A DNA stretch of 64,000 nucleotides from DASQGA01 sp963762085 (GCA_963762085.1 CAVXJD010000006.1:186001-250000); one strand, 5' to 3'; counted from the first letter of the stretch, positions 24,654-33,618 are shown. Numbers and translations: made by a program. Notes: generated from the letters alone by a model not told the origin.

Positions 24654-25256
24654 CTAGGCGCTTTCCGCAAGCGCGCGACGGGCGTGTGCTGCGCTCTCCG
24701 AGACCAACCGGTGTGCGCGCGTGAGACGCTCGTCATCGGGCACGGTGGCGAGGTTGACCTGCACGAGGCTCGCGGCCGCGCGCGCCGCCGCCTCCGCAAG
24801 AACAGCTGCAACAGCAGCGTCGCCGCGAATCTCGCCGGCTCCATTCTCGGCAACATGAGCGGCAAGTGCGGTCACGTCGCAGGCTATGGCCGCGATGAGA
24901 AGCGGAACTTCGGCTGCCTGGGCTAGCGCCTTGCGGATGGTCTCGTCCCGGCTCTCCGGCTCGAGCGTCGACCGCCGCCTCAATGTTTCGCGGGCGTCAG
25001 CGTAGGCATCGGCGTCGGCTTGCGCAAGTGGTGCTGACCGCGAACGCAACTGGTCCGCCTGGACGATCGCACCCGCTGCCTCGTTCCATTCAGACGAGGC
25101 TCGGGCGGCCATCCCGACGAGAGCCGCGGCGATGCCGACCACCACCGCCGCTGCAGATCCGCCGCCGATGGGGTCGCCGGGGGTCGCAATGCGCGCCATG
25201 AACGATCCCAAAGTGGCATCGACCAGCTCCTCGGAAGCCCCGGTGGGTGCGCTCAC
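24654..25256 (-). CDS. cyclodeaminase/cyclohydrolase family protein (FTCD C-terminal type)
   Basis: A 200-residue helical protein similar to the cyclodeaminase domain of formiminotransferase-cyclodeaminase and to methenyltetrahydrofolate cyclohydrolases. 'PGDPIGGGSAAAVVVGIAAALVGM' contains the folate-site Gly-Gly-Gly-Ser, and 'DADAYADA' matches the conserved acidic helix. The GTG at 25256 is preceded by GGGAGG at normal spacing. It probably acts on formimino- or methenyl-tetrahydrofolate; no formiminotransferase is nearby. Confidence 0.85.
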   Translation of the reverse strand: MSAPTGASEELVDATLGSFMARIATPGDPIGGGSAAAVVVGIAAALVGMAARASSEWNEAAGAIVQADQLRSRSAPLAQADADAYADARETLRRRSTLEPESRDETIRKALAQAAEVPLLIAAIACDVTALAAHVAENGAGEIRGDAAVAAVLAEAAARAAASLVQVNLATVPDDERLTRAHRLVSESAAHARRALAESA

Positions 25257-25341
25257 TCGATCATCCTCCCATGCTGCCGCCGGCGAGGGAAGAACGGCGA
25301 TCGGCCCACCGTCCTGTGGACACAAGCGAAGAGGAGGAGCC

Positions 25342-25545
25342 GTGATCAGCCCGTCTATTCATCGAGAGCTCGCTCGCCAGAAGCAGGCGGATCTTCTGCG
25401 GGAGGCGGATGTGGCGCGCCTAGCCGCGAAGGCCAATCGCAACCGCAACCACGTGCCAACGATCATCACGTTCGCGCAGCCGGTCGCGATGCTCCAGGCG
25501 CTGTCCTTCCTGGGCCTCCGCGGGCGGAGACCACAGCCGGCCTGA
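25342..25545 (+). CDS. small conserved-looking actinobacterial protein
   Basis: A 67-residue protein starting at GTG, 5 bases after GAGGAGGAG. 'SIHRELARQKQADLLREADVARLAAKA' is an amphipathic helix, followed by a short hydrophobic stretch ('FAQPVAMLQALSFLGLRG'). I recall similar short 'R..ADLLREAE..RLAR' proteins encoded singly in many actinobacteria, without known function. A strong terminator follows at 25571, so it is a single-gene unit. Confidence 0.65.
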   Translation: MISPSIHRELARQKQADLLREADVARLAAKANRNRNHVPTIITFAQPVAMLQALSFLGLRGRRPQPA

Positions 25546-25570
25546 CAGCATCCTGACGGGGACGAGGACT

Positions 25571-25599
25571 CCAAAGGCCCCGGCGCTCGGGGCCTTTGG
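25571..25599 (+). terminator. intrinsic terminator after the 67-residue protein gene
   Basis: CCAAAGGCCCCG / CGGGGCCTTTGG forms a 12-bp perfect stem with a 5-base loop, followed by CGTTTC. It lies 26 bases beyond the stop at 25545. Confidence 0.85.
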
Positions 25600-25649
25600 C
25601 GTTTCAGCATGAGCCACCGTCGGCGGCGCGTCCCGTAGGCTTCCGGCCC

Positions 25650-27212
25650 GTGGCGATCCTCGATTCGCGCATCGACCGGGCAGCACCAGAGTTTGAGGCG
25701 AACCGGTCCCGGATGGAGGCGTTGGTCGCCGAGCTCCGAGCACGTAGCGAGCAAGTCGCGCACGGCGGCGGAGCCGAGTCTGTCGAGCGTCACCGGGCTC
25801 GGGGGAAGCTTGCAGCGAGGGAACGGGTCGACCGCCTGCTCGACCCAGGTTCGTCGTTCCTCGAGCTGAACGCGCTCGCCGCGTGGGACCTCTACGACGG
25901 CGACGCTCCCGGTGCCGGAATCGTCTGCGGCGTCGGATCCGTCGAGGGCCGGGAGTGCGTCGTCGTCGCGAACGACGCCACCGTCAAGGGCGGGACCTAC
26001 TACCCGCTCACGGTCAAGAAGCACCTTCGTGCCCAGGAGATCGCGGAGCAGAACTACCTGCCGTGCATCTATCTCGTCGATTCTGGCGGCGCCTTTCTCC
26101 CTCTCCAGGACGAGGTCTTCCCCGACCGTGACCACTTCGGCCGCATCTTCTTCAACCAGGCCCGCATGTCGGCCAAGGGGATCGCGCAGATCGCGGTAGT
26201 CATGGGATCGTGCACCGCCGGCGGCGCCTACGTGCCGGCGATGAGCGACGAGACCGTGATCGTCAAGGGCACCGGCACGATCTTCCTCGGCGGCCCGCCG
26301 CTCGTGAAGGCCGCTACAGGCGAAGAGGTGAGCGCCGAGGAGCTGGGCGGTGCAGACGTCCATTCACGGATCTCGGGCGTCACCGACCACTATGCCGCCG
26401 ACGACGAGCACGCGCTCGCGATCGCCCGGTCGATCGTCGCCCACCTCGGCTACAGGCGGCCCGAACCTCCCTGGACCCCTGCGGAGGCCGAAGCTCCCCT
26501 CTACGACCCCGGCGAGCTGCACGGGGTCGTGCCCGAGGACTACCGCGTTGGTTACGACGTCCGCGAGGTGATCGCCCGGCTCGTCGATGGCAGCCGGTTC
26601 CATGAGTTCAAGAAGCTCTACGGAGAGACGCTTGTTTGCGGCTTCGCGCGGATCGAGGGGCTTCCCGTCGCGATCCTCGCCAACAACGGCGTTCTCTTCT
26701 CACAGAGCGCGCTCAAGGGCGCCCACTTCGTTCAGCTCGCCTGCAAGCGCCGGATCCCGCTGGTCTTCCTCCAGAACATCACGGGATTCATGGTCGGCAA
26801 GGAGTACGAGGCGGGTGGAATCGCGAAGGACGGGGCCAAGCTCGTCACCGCCGTCGCGTGCGCCGAGGTGCCGAAGTTCACTGTCATCATCGGGGGCTCG
26901 TTCGGAGCGGGAAACTACGGAATGTGCGGCCGGGCCTACTCACCTCGGCAGCTCTGGATGTGGCCGAACGCGAGGATCAGTGTCATGGGCGGCGAGCAAG
27001 CGGCGACCGTGCTCTCTGCCGTCGGCCGCTCGGATCCCGATGAGATCCGGGAGAAGTACGAGCGCGAGGGAAGCCCGTACCACTCGACGGCGAGGCTCTG
27101 GGACGACGGCGTCATCGACCCTGCCGACACACGCCGCGTGCTTGCCCTCGGGCTCTCGGCGAGCCTCAACGCACCGATTCCCGAGACGACCTTCGGCATC
27201 TTCCGGATGTGA
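25650..27212 (+). CDS. acyl-CoA carboxylase carboxyltransferase (beta) subunit, methylcrotonyl-CoA type
   Basis: The subunit moves carboxyl from biotin to the acyl-CoA. Its 520 residues carry both crotonase-like halves. 'LPLQDEVFPDRDHFGRIFF' followed by 'NQARMSAKGIAQ' is characteristic of 3-methylcrotonyl-CoA carboxylase beta, as are 'GGAYVPAMSDE', 'FLGGPPLVKAATGE' and 'FLQNITGFMVGKEYE'. The GTG at 25650 gives a normal N-terminus. The biotin carboxylase subunit is 4.3 kb away at 31537 next to a hydratase, so the pathway (leucine degradation) is split over two loci. Confidence 0.94.
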   Translation: MAILDSRIDRAAPEFEANRSRMEALVAELRARSEQVAHGGGAESVERHRARGKLAARERVDRLLDPGSSFLELNALAAWDLYDGDAPGAGIVCGVGSVEGRECVVVANDATVKGGTYYPLTVKKHLRAQEIAEQNYLPCIYLVDSGGAFLPLQDEVFPDRDHFGRIFFNQARMSAKGIAQIAVVMGSCTAGGAYVPAMSDETVIVKGTGTIFLGGPPLVKAATGEEVSAEELGGADVHSRISGVTDHYAADDEHALAIARSIVAHLGYRRPEPPWTPAEAEAPLYDPGELHGVVPEDYRVGYDVREVIARLVDGSRFHEFKKLYGETLVCGFARIEGLPVAILANNGVLFSQSALKGAHFVQLACKRRIPLVFLQNITGFMVGKEYEAGGIAKDGAKLVTAVACAEVPKFTVIIGGSFGAGNYGMCGRAYSPRQLWMWPNARISVMGGEQAATVLSAVGRSDPDEIREKYEREGSPYHSTARLWDDGVIDPADTRRVLALGLSASLNAPIPETTFGIFRM

Positions 27213-27218
27213 TGACGC

Positions 27219-28385
27219 CTACGGGAGGGCGGGGAGCTCGCCGGTCGTAACCGGCAGGTCAGGGAGGTCGACGTCGGGGAGGGCATCCGTGACGAGCGTG
27301 GTCGAGAGCGGAGGCGTCGTGACGGACGGAACCGAGGTCGTAGGTATCGAGACGACCGGAGTCGAGATCGCAGGTGTCGAAACGGGCGGAGTCGAGACCG
27401 CTGGAACGCTCCCGCCTGCGGCCCCCGCGACGGTATCCCCGACCGAGTTGGTTGCCTCACCTGCGACCGCCTGCACTGCCGAGTTACCGCCCTTCGCGCC
27501 GTTTTTCACGTCGGACCCGCCGCCAGAGACCTGAAACGGATCCGTAGCGCCCAAACCCGCAGCAACTTGCGTGGTATTCGCCGAGCTCGAGAACACGCTC
27601 GTGAACAGGCTCGTGTCGGCAGCCGGCATGGTCGTCGCCTTCGGCATCGTCAGCGCCTGCTCGCGCTCGCCTGCCGCTCCAAGCGGAACGACGGCAACTG
27701 TGATCCCGGCACCGAGGATGACGGCAGCCGTCGCGGCCGCCGTCTTGAGCACAAGTCCGGAGCGCTCCGCCTCGAGCGCGACTCGGTCGAGCTGGCGAAG
27801 CAAGCCTGCCGGGAGAAACGCCAACCCCGCGAGTCTCCGCCTCCGCGAAAGCGCCGGGGCGGCTGGACGGACACCGGCCTCCTCGAGCCGTCCGCGCAGG
27901 GACCGGCGCGCGCGGAACAGGAGGGTCTCGACAGCGGCGTGCGACAGATCCATCCGGTTTGCGATCTCGGCGTACGTAAGACCCTCGATCTCACGGAGAA
28001 AGAGGACCTGCTGATGCGTGGAGGGCAGCGTGCCGACGGCAGCTCGGAGTTCCTCGAGCTGCGGACGATCCGCTTCGGCCACCGACTCGATCAGCTCGTG
28101 CTCCAGCTCGACCTCGTGCGGCCGGCGAGAGAGCGTCCGATAGCGCCGCCGCGTGGCGTTCTTGGCGATGCCGAAGAGCCAGGCGCGTGGTTTCTCCGGC
28201 CTGTGGCCGCGCCCGAGAGCCCGGTAGGCATCGAGAAACGCGTTCTGGGTGACTTCCTCCGCGTCCGCTCGGTTCCCGACGTCGCGAAGGACGTAGCGGT
28301 AGACCTCGGGAAGATGCCGCCTGTAGAGACGCTCGAACGACCGATCGTCGAGACGCCGCCGCAGAGGCTCAACGCGGGGGCTCAT
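27219..28385 (-). CDS. ECF sigma factor with transmembrane helix and Ser/Thr/Pro-rich outer tail
   Basis: Residues 1-175 are a normal ECF sigma factor: 'FERLYRRHLPEVYRYVLRDV', 'DAEEVTQNAFLDAYRALG', 'KPRAWLFGIAKNATRRRYR' and region 4 'TYAEIANRMDLSHAAVETLL'. A basic linker leads to one hydrophobic helix around 215-240 ('TAAATAAVILGAGITVAVV'). About 150 residues follow with low complexity, ending in a repeat of 'VSTPxVSTPxIS' type. The protein is therefore probably membrane-tethered, with its tail outside the membrane. No anti-sigma gene is adjacent, so the tail may do that job. Release by proteolysis is possible but not shown. Confidence 0.88.
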   Translation of the reverse strand: MSPRVEPLRRRLDDRSFERLYRRHLPEVYRYVLRDVGNRADAEEVTQNAFLDAYRALGRGHRPEKPRAWLFGIAKNATRRRYRTLSRRPHEVELEHELIESVAEADRPQLEELRAAVGTLPSTHQQVLFLREIEGLTYAEIANRMDLSHAAVETLLFRARRSLRGRLEEAGVRPAAPALSRRRRLAGLAFLPAGLLRQLDRVALEAERSGLVLKTAAATAAVILGAGITVAVVPLGAAGEREQALTMPKATTMPAADTSLFTSVFSSSANTTQVAAGLGATDPFQVSGGGSDVKNGAKGGNSAVQAVAGEATNSVGDTVAGAAGGSVPAVSTPPVSTPAISTPVVSIPTTSVPSVTTPPLSTTLVTDALPDVDLPDLPVTTGELPALP

Positions 28386-28580
28386 GGCCGTTCAATGCCC
28401 AAAAACCGGAAATTTCTCACCTTCATCCTTGTGAAGGTTATGTGTGAAGTTCCGGGGCGCAAATTGAGCGCAAGGTTTGGCCAGGCGCCGGGCTCTAATG
28501 GGTGAAGGACCCGGGTTCGCGTGGACGACGGCGGGGGGGAAAGAACCGGCCGAAGCCACGATCCCCCGGGTCCGACTGTC

Positions 28581-28868
28581 ATGTTGTCATGGAAAGAGCC
28601 CCCAAAGAGGACCCGCTCGCGCCTCGGAGTGCACGAAGCGCAGCACATTCTCGAGGTCCAGGTCTCTGATGCGGGCCTCCGGAGAAGCCTGCTCGCGTTC
28701 CTGGGGCGAACGTCGTACGCCGCCGAGGCTCGGGAGGACGGAGTCCTCGTGATCGACCCTCCGCGCGCGCTCAACCCGAAGATCGCACGGGCCGAGCTCG
28801 CGGTCTATTTGCGAATGTGGGAGCGCCTGACGCCGGGTGGAGCCGCCCACCTCGTCGGCGATAGCTAG
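28581..28868 (+). CDS. small hypothetical protein
   Basis: A 95-residue soluble protein starting at ATG 28581: 'HEAQHILEVQVSDAGLRRSLLAFL', 'AEAREDGVLVIDPPRAL' and 'RAELAVYLRMWERL'. The pattern resembles a compact alpha/beta fold. It lies divergent from the tethered sigma factor gene, and its TAG stop shares CTAG with the stop of the convergent FAD oxidase. I do not recognise a family. Confidence 0.6.
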   Translation: MLSWKEPPKRTRSRLGVHEAQHILEVQVSDAGLRRSLLAFLGRTSYAAEAREDGVLVIDPPRALNPKIARAELAVYLRMWERLTPGGAAHLVGDS

Positions 28869-29929
28869 AGGACGACTTCCTCCTCGAACCCCGTGCCGTC
28901 CGCGAGCCGTTCCGGACGGTACGGGGTGAGATCGAGCTGGGAGTGCCCGTTCAGGAGCTCCTCGGCGACGGCCCGGCCCACGGCGGGAGACTGCATGAAG
29001 CCGTGCCCGGAGAAGCCGCAGGCCGCATACACGCCCTCGCCGACCCAGCCGATCACCGGATGTGCGTCCGGCGTCATGTCGTACAGCCCTGCCCACGCCC
29101 TCGCGATCTGGACGTCGGCGGCGGGCGGGAACCGGGCCCGGAGGCGCTCAAGTCGATCTCCGAGCACCGATTCATCAACGGTTTCCTCCTCGCCCCAGCG
29201 CGGTGGCACGTCTGCCATGGCGAGGATCAGCCGGTCGCCCCGCCTCCGGAAGTGGAAGCCCGTCTCGCTCTCCACCGTCATCGGCAGCGCCTCGGGAAGG
29301 CCCGCCACAGGACCGGTCTCGATGAGCTGACGGCGGAGGGCCCTAATCGGGACTTCTGCTCCGAGTCGCGCCGCTGCCTCGCCCGATTGCGGCCCGCACG
29401 CAACCACAGCGACATCGGCCTCGACCTCGTCCAGGGCGGTTCGCTCGAGCAGATCCACGCCGAGCTCGACCGCACGCCGCACGAGCTCCCGCGTGACGGC
29501 CGGTGGATCGGCAACGCCGTCTTCGGCGCAGAACACGCCTCCGACGACGTCGTCGACGGCCACGCCCGGCGCGGCCTCCGCGATCCCGTCCTGATCGAGG
29601 CGCTGGACTGGAACCCCCAATTCGACCTGCACCTGGCGGCGAGTCTCCAGCTCCGCCAGGCCCGCTTCGGTCGTGGCGAGAAACAGGTAACCGACCTGGT
29701 CGAAGAACGGTGGTCCGAGCTCCTCGAAGAAGCGGATGCTCTCCTGCGCCAACCGGACCTCCGCCGCTGTCGAGAACTGTTGGCGAACACCTCCCATCGC
29801 CTTGCTGGTGGCGCCGGAGCCAACAGTTTCTCGGTCCACGAGGACGACATCTTCCGCCCCCGCCAAGGCAAGGTGGTAGGCGATCGAAGCCCCGATCGCG
29901 CCGGCGCCGCCGATGACGATCCTCGGCAT
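28865..29929 (-). CDS. FAD-dependent amino acid oxidase (DAO/sarcosine oxidase family)
   Basis: A 354-residue flavoenzyme. 'RIVIGGAGAIGASIAYHLALAG' shows the Rossmann FAD motif in shortened view GAGAIG at residues 8-13. 'GSGATSKAMGGVRQQFS' and the C-terminal 'YDMTPDAHPVIG' and 'CGFSGHGFMQSPAVGRAVAE' are typical of the D-amino-acid/sarcosine oxidase group. Its ATG overlaps the stop of the DHDPS-family gene (TGATG), so they are one unit. A D-hydroxyproline or sarcosine-like substrate is a reasonable guess from that pairing. Confidence 0.9.
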   Translation of the reverse strand: MPRIVIGGAGAIGASIAYHLALAGAEDVVLVDRETVGSGATSKAMGGVRQQFSTAAEVRLAQESIRFFEELGPPFFDQVGYLFLATTEAGLAELETRRQVQVELGVPVQRLDQDGIAEAAPGVAVDDVVGGVFCAEDGVADPPAVTRELVRRAVELGVDLLERTALDEVEADVAVVACGPQSGEAAARLGAEVPIRALRRQLIETGPVAGLPEALPMTVESETGFHFRRRGDRLILAMADVPPRWGEEETVDESVLGDRLERLRARFPPAADVQIARAWAGLYDMTPDAHPVIGWVGEGVYAACGFSGHGFMQSPAVGRAVAEELLNGHSQLDLTPYRPERLADGTGFEEEVVL

Positions 29930-30782
29930 CAGAAGCCCTCGCTGTCCAGGAACGCGTCGAGGTCGAGTCGCTCTTCCGCGGTCAGGCCGCGAAGCGGTGC
30001 GCGGACGTCCTCTTTCAGCGGCACCCCCCGACGCGCAAGCGTCCGCTTGAGCGCGGCCTGGAAGGGCAGAGCCTGCAGACGGTCACGGACGGACGCCACT
30101 CGCTCCCCGGTCGAGCGGTCTGGAGTGCGAACGAGGTCGCCGACGAGCTCCGGGAAGGCACTCGCGAGGCCCGAGACGGCTCCGGCGGCGCCTCGTCCGA
30201 GTCCCTCCACGATCAGGGACTCGGGGCCCACGAAGACGTCGAGGCCCTCGAGAAGATACGGCGAGAAGCGGTCGAAGGGGGCATCCGAGACCTTGAGACC
30301 CGCCAGGTTCGGCACCTCGTCCTGCAACTTCTCGACGACGCTGACGGGGACGGCGTACCCGCTCCGATCGGCGAACTCGTAGAGGTAAAACGGAAGCGGT
30401 GCGCAGGCCGCCGCCGCGGCGCTGAAATGCGCCAGCAGAGCCGGGTCGTCGAGCGCGTAGTACGGAGGTCCGATCACGGCGACGGCCGCGGCGCCCGCCT
30501 CCGCGGCGTGTCGCGCCAGCTCGACGGTCTCGCGCGTCGTCTGCGCACCGCAATGGACGGCGACATCGAGCCCGGCACCGGCAGCTGCCACGAAGAGCCC
30601 GGCGGCGCGCCGGCGCTCGTCCGGGCTGAGCAGAATCCCCTCGCCGGTGGTCCCGAGCGCCAGGATCCCGTCGAGCCCCGCCCTGGCCAGAAACTCGACG
30701 TATTCGCCCAACGGAGCCTCGTCGAGCGCCTCTCCCCGTCCCGGAGCGGCGTCACGGCAGCTGCAAGCACACCTTTGAGCAC
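29929..30782 (-). pseudogene. dihydrodipicolinate synthase family lyase, frameshifted near the N-terminus
   Basis: 'MLKGVLAAAVTPLRDG' (beta strand 1 of the barrel, GTG start at 30782) is in one frame, and 'EALDEAPLGEYVEFLARAGL', 'GILALGTTGEG' and the rest in another. The junction is the GGGG run at 30734-30737; one more G would give a continuous 'LRDGGEALDEAP'. The remainder is intact, including 'YYALDDPALLAHF', 'FYLYEFADRSGY' with the catalytic Tyr, and 'LAGLKVSD' with the Schiff-base Lys. The family covers DapA, N-acetylneuraminate lyase and hydroxyproline-pathway deaminases. Coupling to an FAD oxidase favours the last. It is most likely functional in reality. Confidence 0.8.
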
Positions 30783-30805
30783 CAGTGGACTCTAAGCTGC
30801 CGCCG

Positions 30806-31558
30806 ATGAGCGCGCTCCGGATCGAGCGGCAGGGGCACGCCCTCCGCATCACGCTGGCGCGCCCCGAGCGCCGGAACGCGTTCGACGCAGCCCTGATCGC
30901 GGAGCTGACGGAGGCGTTCGCCGAGGTCGGAGACGCACGCGTGGTCCGGCTCGAGGGCGAGGGGGCGAGCTTCTGCGCCGGAGCCGACGTGGACTGGCAG
31001 CGGGCGGCGATCGATCTCGACTACGACGAGAACGTCCAGGACGCGATGCGCCTCCACGCGATGTTCGAGGCGATCGACTCCTGCCCCGCTCCCGTCGTCG
31101 CGAGGGTTCAGGGCCATGCGCTCGGCGGTGGCTCAGGTCTTCTGGCGTGCGTCGACGTTGCGATCGCGGCGGAGGACGCCGTGTTCGCGTTCTCTGAAGT
31201 CCGGCTCGGCATCGTGCCCGCCGTCATCTCGCCCTTCGTCCTGCCCCGGATCGGGCCCGGCGCGGCGCGGCGCTACTTTTTGACCGGCGAGCGGTTCGAT
31301 GCCGCCACCGCTCTCCGGATCGGCCTCGTCCACGAGGTCGCATCCGACCTCGACGAGGCTGTCGACCGCGTGGTCGGAGAGCTGCTCCAGGCCGGCCCGA
31401 TCGCGGTTCGCGAGGCGAAGCGCCTGATCCGGGAGCGCCCCGATGTCCCGGAGGCGGCAGACTGGGCAGCCGAGCGGCGCACGAGCGCCGAGGGCCAGGA
31501 CGGGCTTCGCGCTTTCCTCGAGAAGCGGGCGCCCGGGTGGAAATCCGAAAGCTCCTAG
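30806..31558 (+). CDS. enoyl-CoA hydratase/isomerase, probably methylglutaconyl-CoA hydratase
   Basis: A 250-residue crotonase. 'RPERRNAFDAALIAELTEAF' opens the fold; 'GASFCAGADVDWQR' forms the oxyanion hole, and 'VQGHALGGGSGLLACVD' with 'FSEVRLGIVPAVISPFV' holds the active-site region. 'FCAGADxxWM'-like sequence and direct overlap with the biotin carboxylase subunit indicate methylglutaconyl-CoA hydratase of leucine degradation. The start is the ATG at 30806; a GTG at 30785 is an alternative that adds 7 residues. It diverges from the DHDPS-family gene, 23 bases away. Confidence 0.9.
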   Translation: MSALRIERQGHALRITLARPERRNAFDAALIAELTEAFAEVGDARVVRLEGEGASFCAGADVDWQRAAIDLDYDENVQDAMRLHAMFEAIDSCPAPVVARVQGHALGGGSGLLACVDVAIAAEDAVFAFSEVRLGIVPAVISPFVLPRIGPGAARRYFLTGERFDAATALRIGLVHEVASDLDEAVDRVVGELLQAGPIAVREAKRLIRERPDVPEAADWAAERRTSAEGQDGLRAFLEKRAPGWKSESS

Positions 31559-33150
31559 TCGCGAACCGCGGCGAGATTGCCGCCCGGATCTTTCGGACCT
31601 GCGACCAGCTTGGCATCAAGACGGTCGCCGTCGCAGCTCCCGACGACGCAGGTGCCCTGCATACGCGCCGGAGCGGGGAGGTGCGCGAGATCGCGAGCTA
31701 CCTCGACCCCGGTGAGCATGTCCGGGCGGCTCAGGAGAGCGGCGCCGACGCAATCCATCCGGGCTACGGCTTTCTGGCCGAGAGCGGAAGCTTCGCCGCC
31801 GCGGTGGAGGCCGCCGGGCTCACCTGGGTCGGGCCGCCCCAGCAGGTCCTCCGCGCCGCAGGCGACAAGCTGGAGGCGAAGCGCTCTGCAGCGCAGGCCG
31901 GCGTTCCTGTTCTCCCCTCCGGCTCGGCCGAGGAGGTCGGATTCCCTCTCCTGATCAAGGCCGCGGCGGGCGGAGGCGGGCGAGGAATGCGCGTTGTTCG
32001 CACGGCCGACGAGCTCGACGAGGCACTAGAGGCCGCCCGCCGCGAGGCGAAGGCAGGCTTCGGAGACGAGACCGTCTTCCTCGAGCGCTACCTGGAGCGC
32101 CCGCGACACGTCGAGGTGCAGCTCCTGGCGGACAGGCACGGAACCATCGTCCACCTCGGCGAGCGCGACTGCTCCGTCCAGCGACGGCACCAGAAGGTCC
32201 TGGAGGAATCGCCGGCACCGGAGCTCGACGTTGCCACACGGGACGCCATGACCGCAGCCGCGGTCGAGCTCGCAAGAGCGCTTGGCTATGTCGGGGCGGG
32301 GACCGCCGAATTCGTCGTCCAGGACGAGGAGTTCTTCTTTCTCGAGCTGAACGCACGGATTCAGGTGGAGCATGCGGTGACCGAGGCCGTGACCGGGATC
32401 GATCTCGTGGAGCAGCAGCTCCGCATCGCGAGCGGGGAGCGGCTAGCCCCCGGCAACGCTGCGCTTACCGGGCACGCAGTCGAGGTTCGGCTCTACGCCG
32501 AGGATCCACGTACCTTCCTCCCGCAGGCAGGGCGTCTCGAGCGGCTGCGGCTACCAACCGGCGTCCGGGTCGACGCCGGGGTCGAAGCGGGGGACGAGGT
32601 CCCCGTCGCCTATGACCCGATGATCGCCAAGCTGGTGGCGCATGCGGAGACACGCGACGAGGCGCTGGACCAGCTCACCGCCGCGCTCGCGGAGACGACC
32701 GTCTCGGGCGTCACGACGAACCTGGCCTTCCTGCGGTGGCTCGTCTCCCATCCGGATGTGCGTGCGGGGCGTGCAACAACTGCCTTTCTGACCGAGAACC
32801 CACCCCTCTCGACCCCCGTCGACGTGCCTGACGTCTGGGCGGGGGGATGGCGGCTGAACCGGGCCCCGGCAACCGCAAGCCCACCTCCCCGGGTCGAGGA
32901 TGCCTCCCGTTCCGCTGAGACCGCCTCGGGAGGCCAACATGCGGTGACCGCGCCCATGCCCGGAACCGTGATCCGCGTCCTGGTCGAGCCGGGTGCGCAA
33001 GTCGAGACGCGGCAGCCGCTGCTCGTGCTCGAGGCCATGAAGATGGAGACGCCGCTGGTCTCGCCCCACGACGGCGTCGTGGGCCGCGTGCACGTAGGCG
33101 AGGGCGACCGCGTTGCGGGAGGCCAAGTCCTGATCGAGCTTGAAAGCTGA
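31537..33150 (+). CDS. acyl-CoA carboxylase biotin carboxylase/biotin carrier (alpha) subunit
   Basis: The subunit carboxylates its own biotin with ATP and bicarbonate. Residues 1-440 are biotin carboxylase: 'LLVANRGEIAARIFRTC', the ATP-grasp loop 'KAAAGGGGRGMRVV', 'RDCSVQRRHQKVLEESPAP' and 'FLELNARIQVEHAVTE'. The last 75 residues are the biotin carrier domain with the biotinylated Lys in 'EAMKMETPL'. At 537 residues it is shorter than typical methylcrotonyl- or propionyl-CoA alpha subunits and has little linker domain. The GTG start lies inside the 3' end of the hydratase gene (22-bp overlap). Confidence 0.94.
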   Translation: MEIRKLLVANRGEIAARIFRTCDQLGIKTVAVAAPDDAGALHTRRSGEVREIASYLDPGEHVRAAQESGADAIHPGYGFLAESGSFAAAVEAAGLTWVGPPQQVLRAAGDKLEAKRSAAQAGVPVLPSGSAEEVGFPLLIKAAAGGGGRGMRVVRTADELDEALEAARREAKAGFGDETVFLERYLERPRHVEVQLLADRHGTIVHLGERDCSVQRRHQKVLEESPAPELDVATRDAMTAAAVELARALGYVGAGTAEFVVQDEEFFFLELNARIQVEHAVTEAVTGIDLVEQQLRIASGERLAPGNAALTGHAVEVRLYAEDPRTFLPQAGRLERLRLPTGVRVDAGVEAGDEVPVAYDPMIAKLVAHAETRDEALDQLTAALAETTVSGVTTNLAFLRWLVSHPDVRAGRATTAFLTENPPLSTPVDVPDVWAGGWRLNRAPATASPPPRVEDASRSAETASGGQHAVTAPMPGTVIRVLVEPGAQVETRQPLLVLEAMKMETPLVSPHDGVVGRVHVGEGDRVAGGQVLIELES

Positions 33151-33156
33151 TCCGGC

Positions 33157-33618
33157 CTAGAGGCCGGGCTTGACGGCCATGTCGAGCACGATCAGGTAGA
33201 GGAGCACAAGCTCGATCCTGGAGACGAGGAAGATGCGCTGGATCCTGGCTCGAACGGCCGGGGAGTCGGGTCCCTCCGCGGCAAGGAGCTTCCCGATGCG
33301 CCCCGACTCGGGGCCGAGGAAGGCCGCACCAGTCACGAAGGAAAGCCCGTAGCCGATCAGGGCGAGGACGATCCACGTCTGACCGAAGTCCCAGGGCCCG
33401 TCGACGGTAAGGATGATCCCGAGGACGAGCACCAGGAGTGAGCTCGGCAGGAAGATCCTCGTTCCGAACCACTCAGCCTCGTGCGCGATCGTGACCATGC
33501 GGGCCGAGTCGTGGGTCCGGTTGGCGCGAATGGCCAGCACCTGAAGGGCAACGCCGCCGCCGAGCCAGACGATCGCGGCGGCGATGTGGAAGAAAAGAAG
33601 CCACTCGTAGCGATTCAC
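33157..33618 (-). CDS. DUF2269-like four-helix membrane protein
   Basis: A 153-residue protein with four hydrophobic segments. It opens with 'YEWLLFFHIAAAIVWLGGGV', a pattern seen in DUF2269 and CopD-like integral membrane proteins, where the His sits in the first helix. Function unknown. A short palindrome (CCGGCCT-AG-AGGCCGG, 33152-33167) covers its stop and the gap to the convergent carboxylase gene and could serve as a terminator. Confidence 0.8.
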   Translation of the reverse strand: MNRYEWLLFFHIAAAIVWLGGGVALQVLAIRANRTHDSARMVTIAHEAEWFGTRIFLPSSLLVLVLGIILTVDGPWDFGQTWIVLALIGYGLSFVTGAAFLGPESGRIGKLLAAEGPDSPAVRARIQRIFLVSRIELVLLYLIVLDMAVKPGL

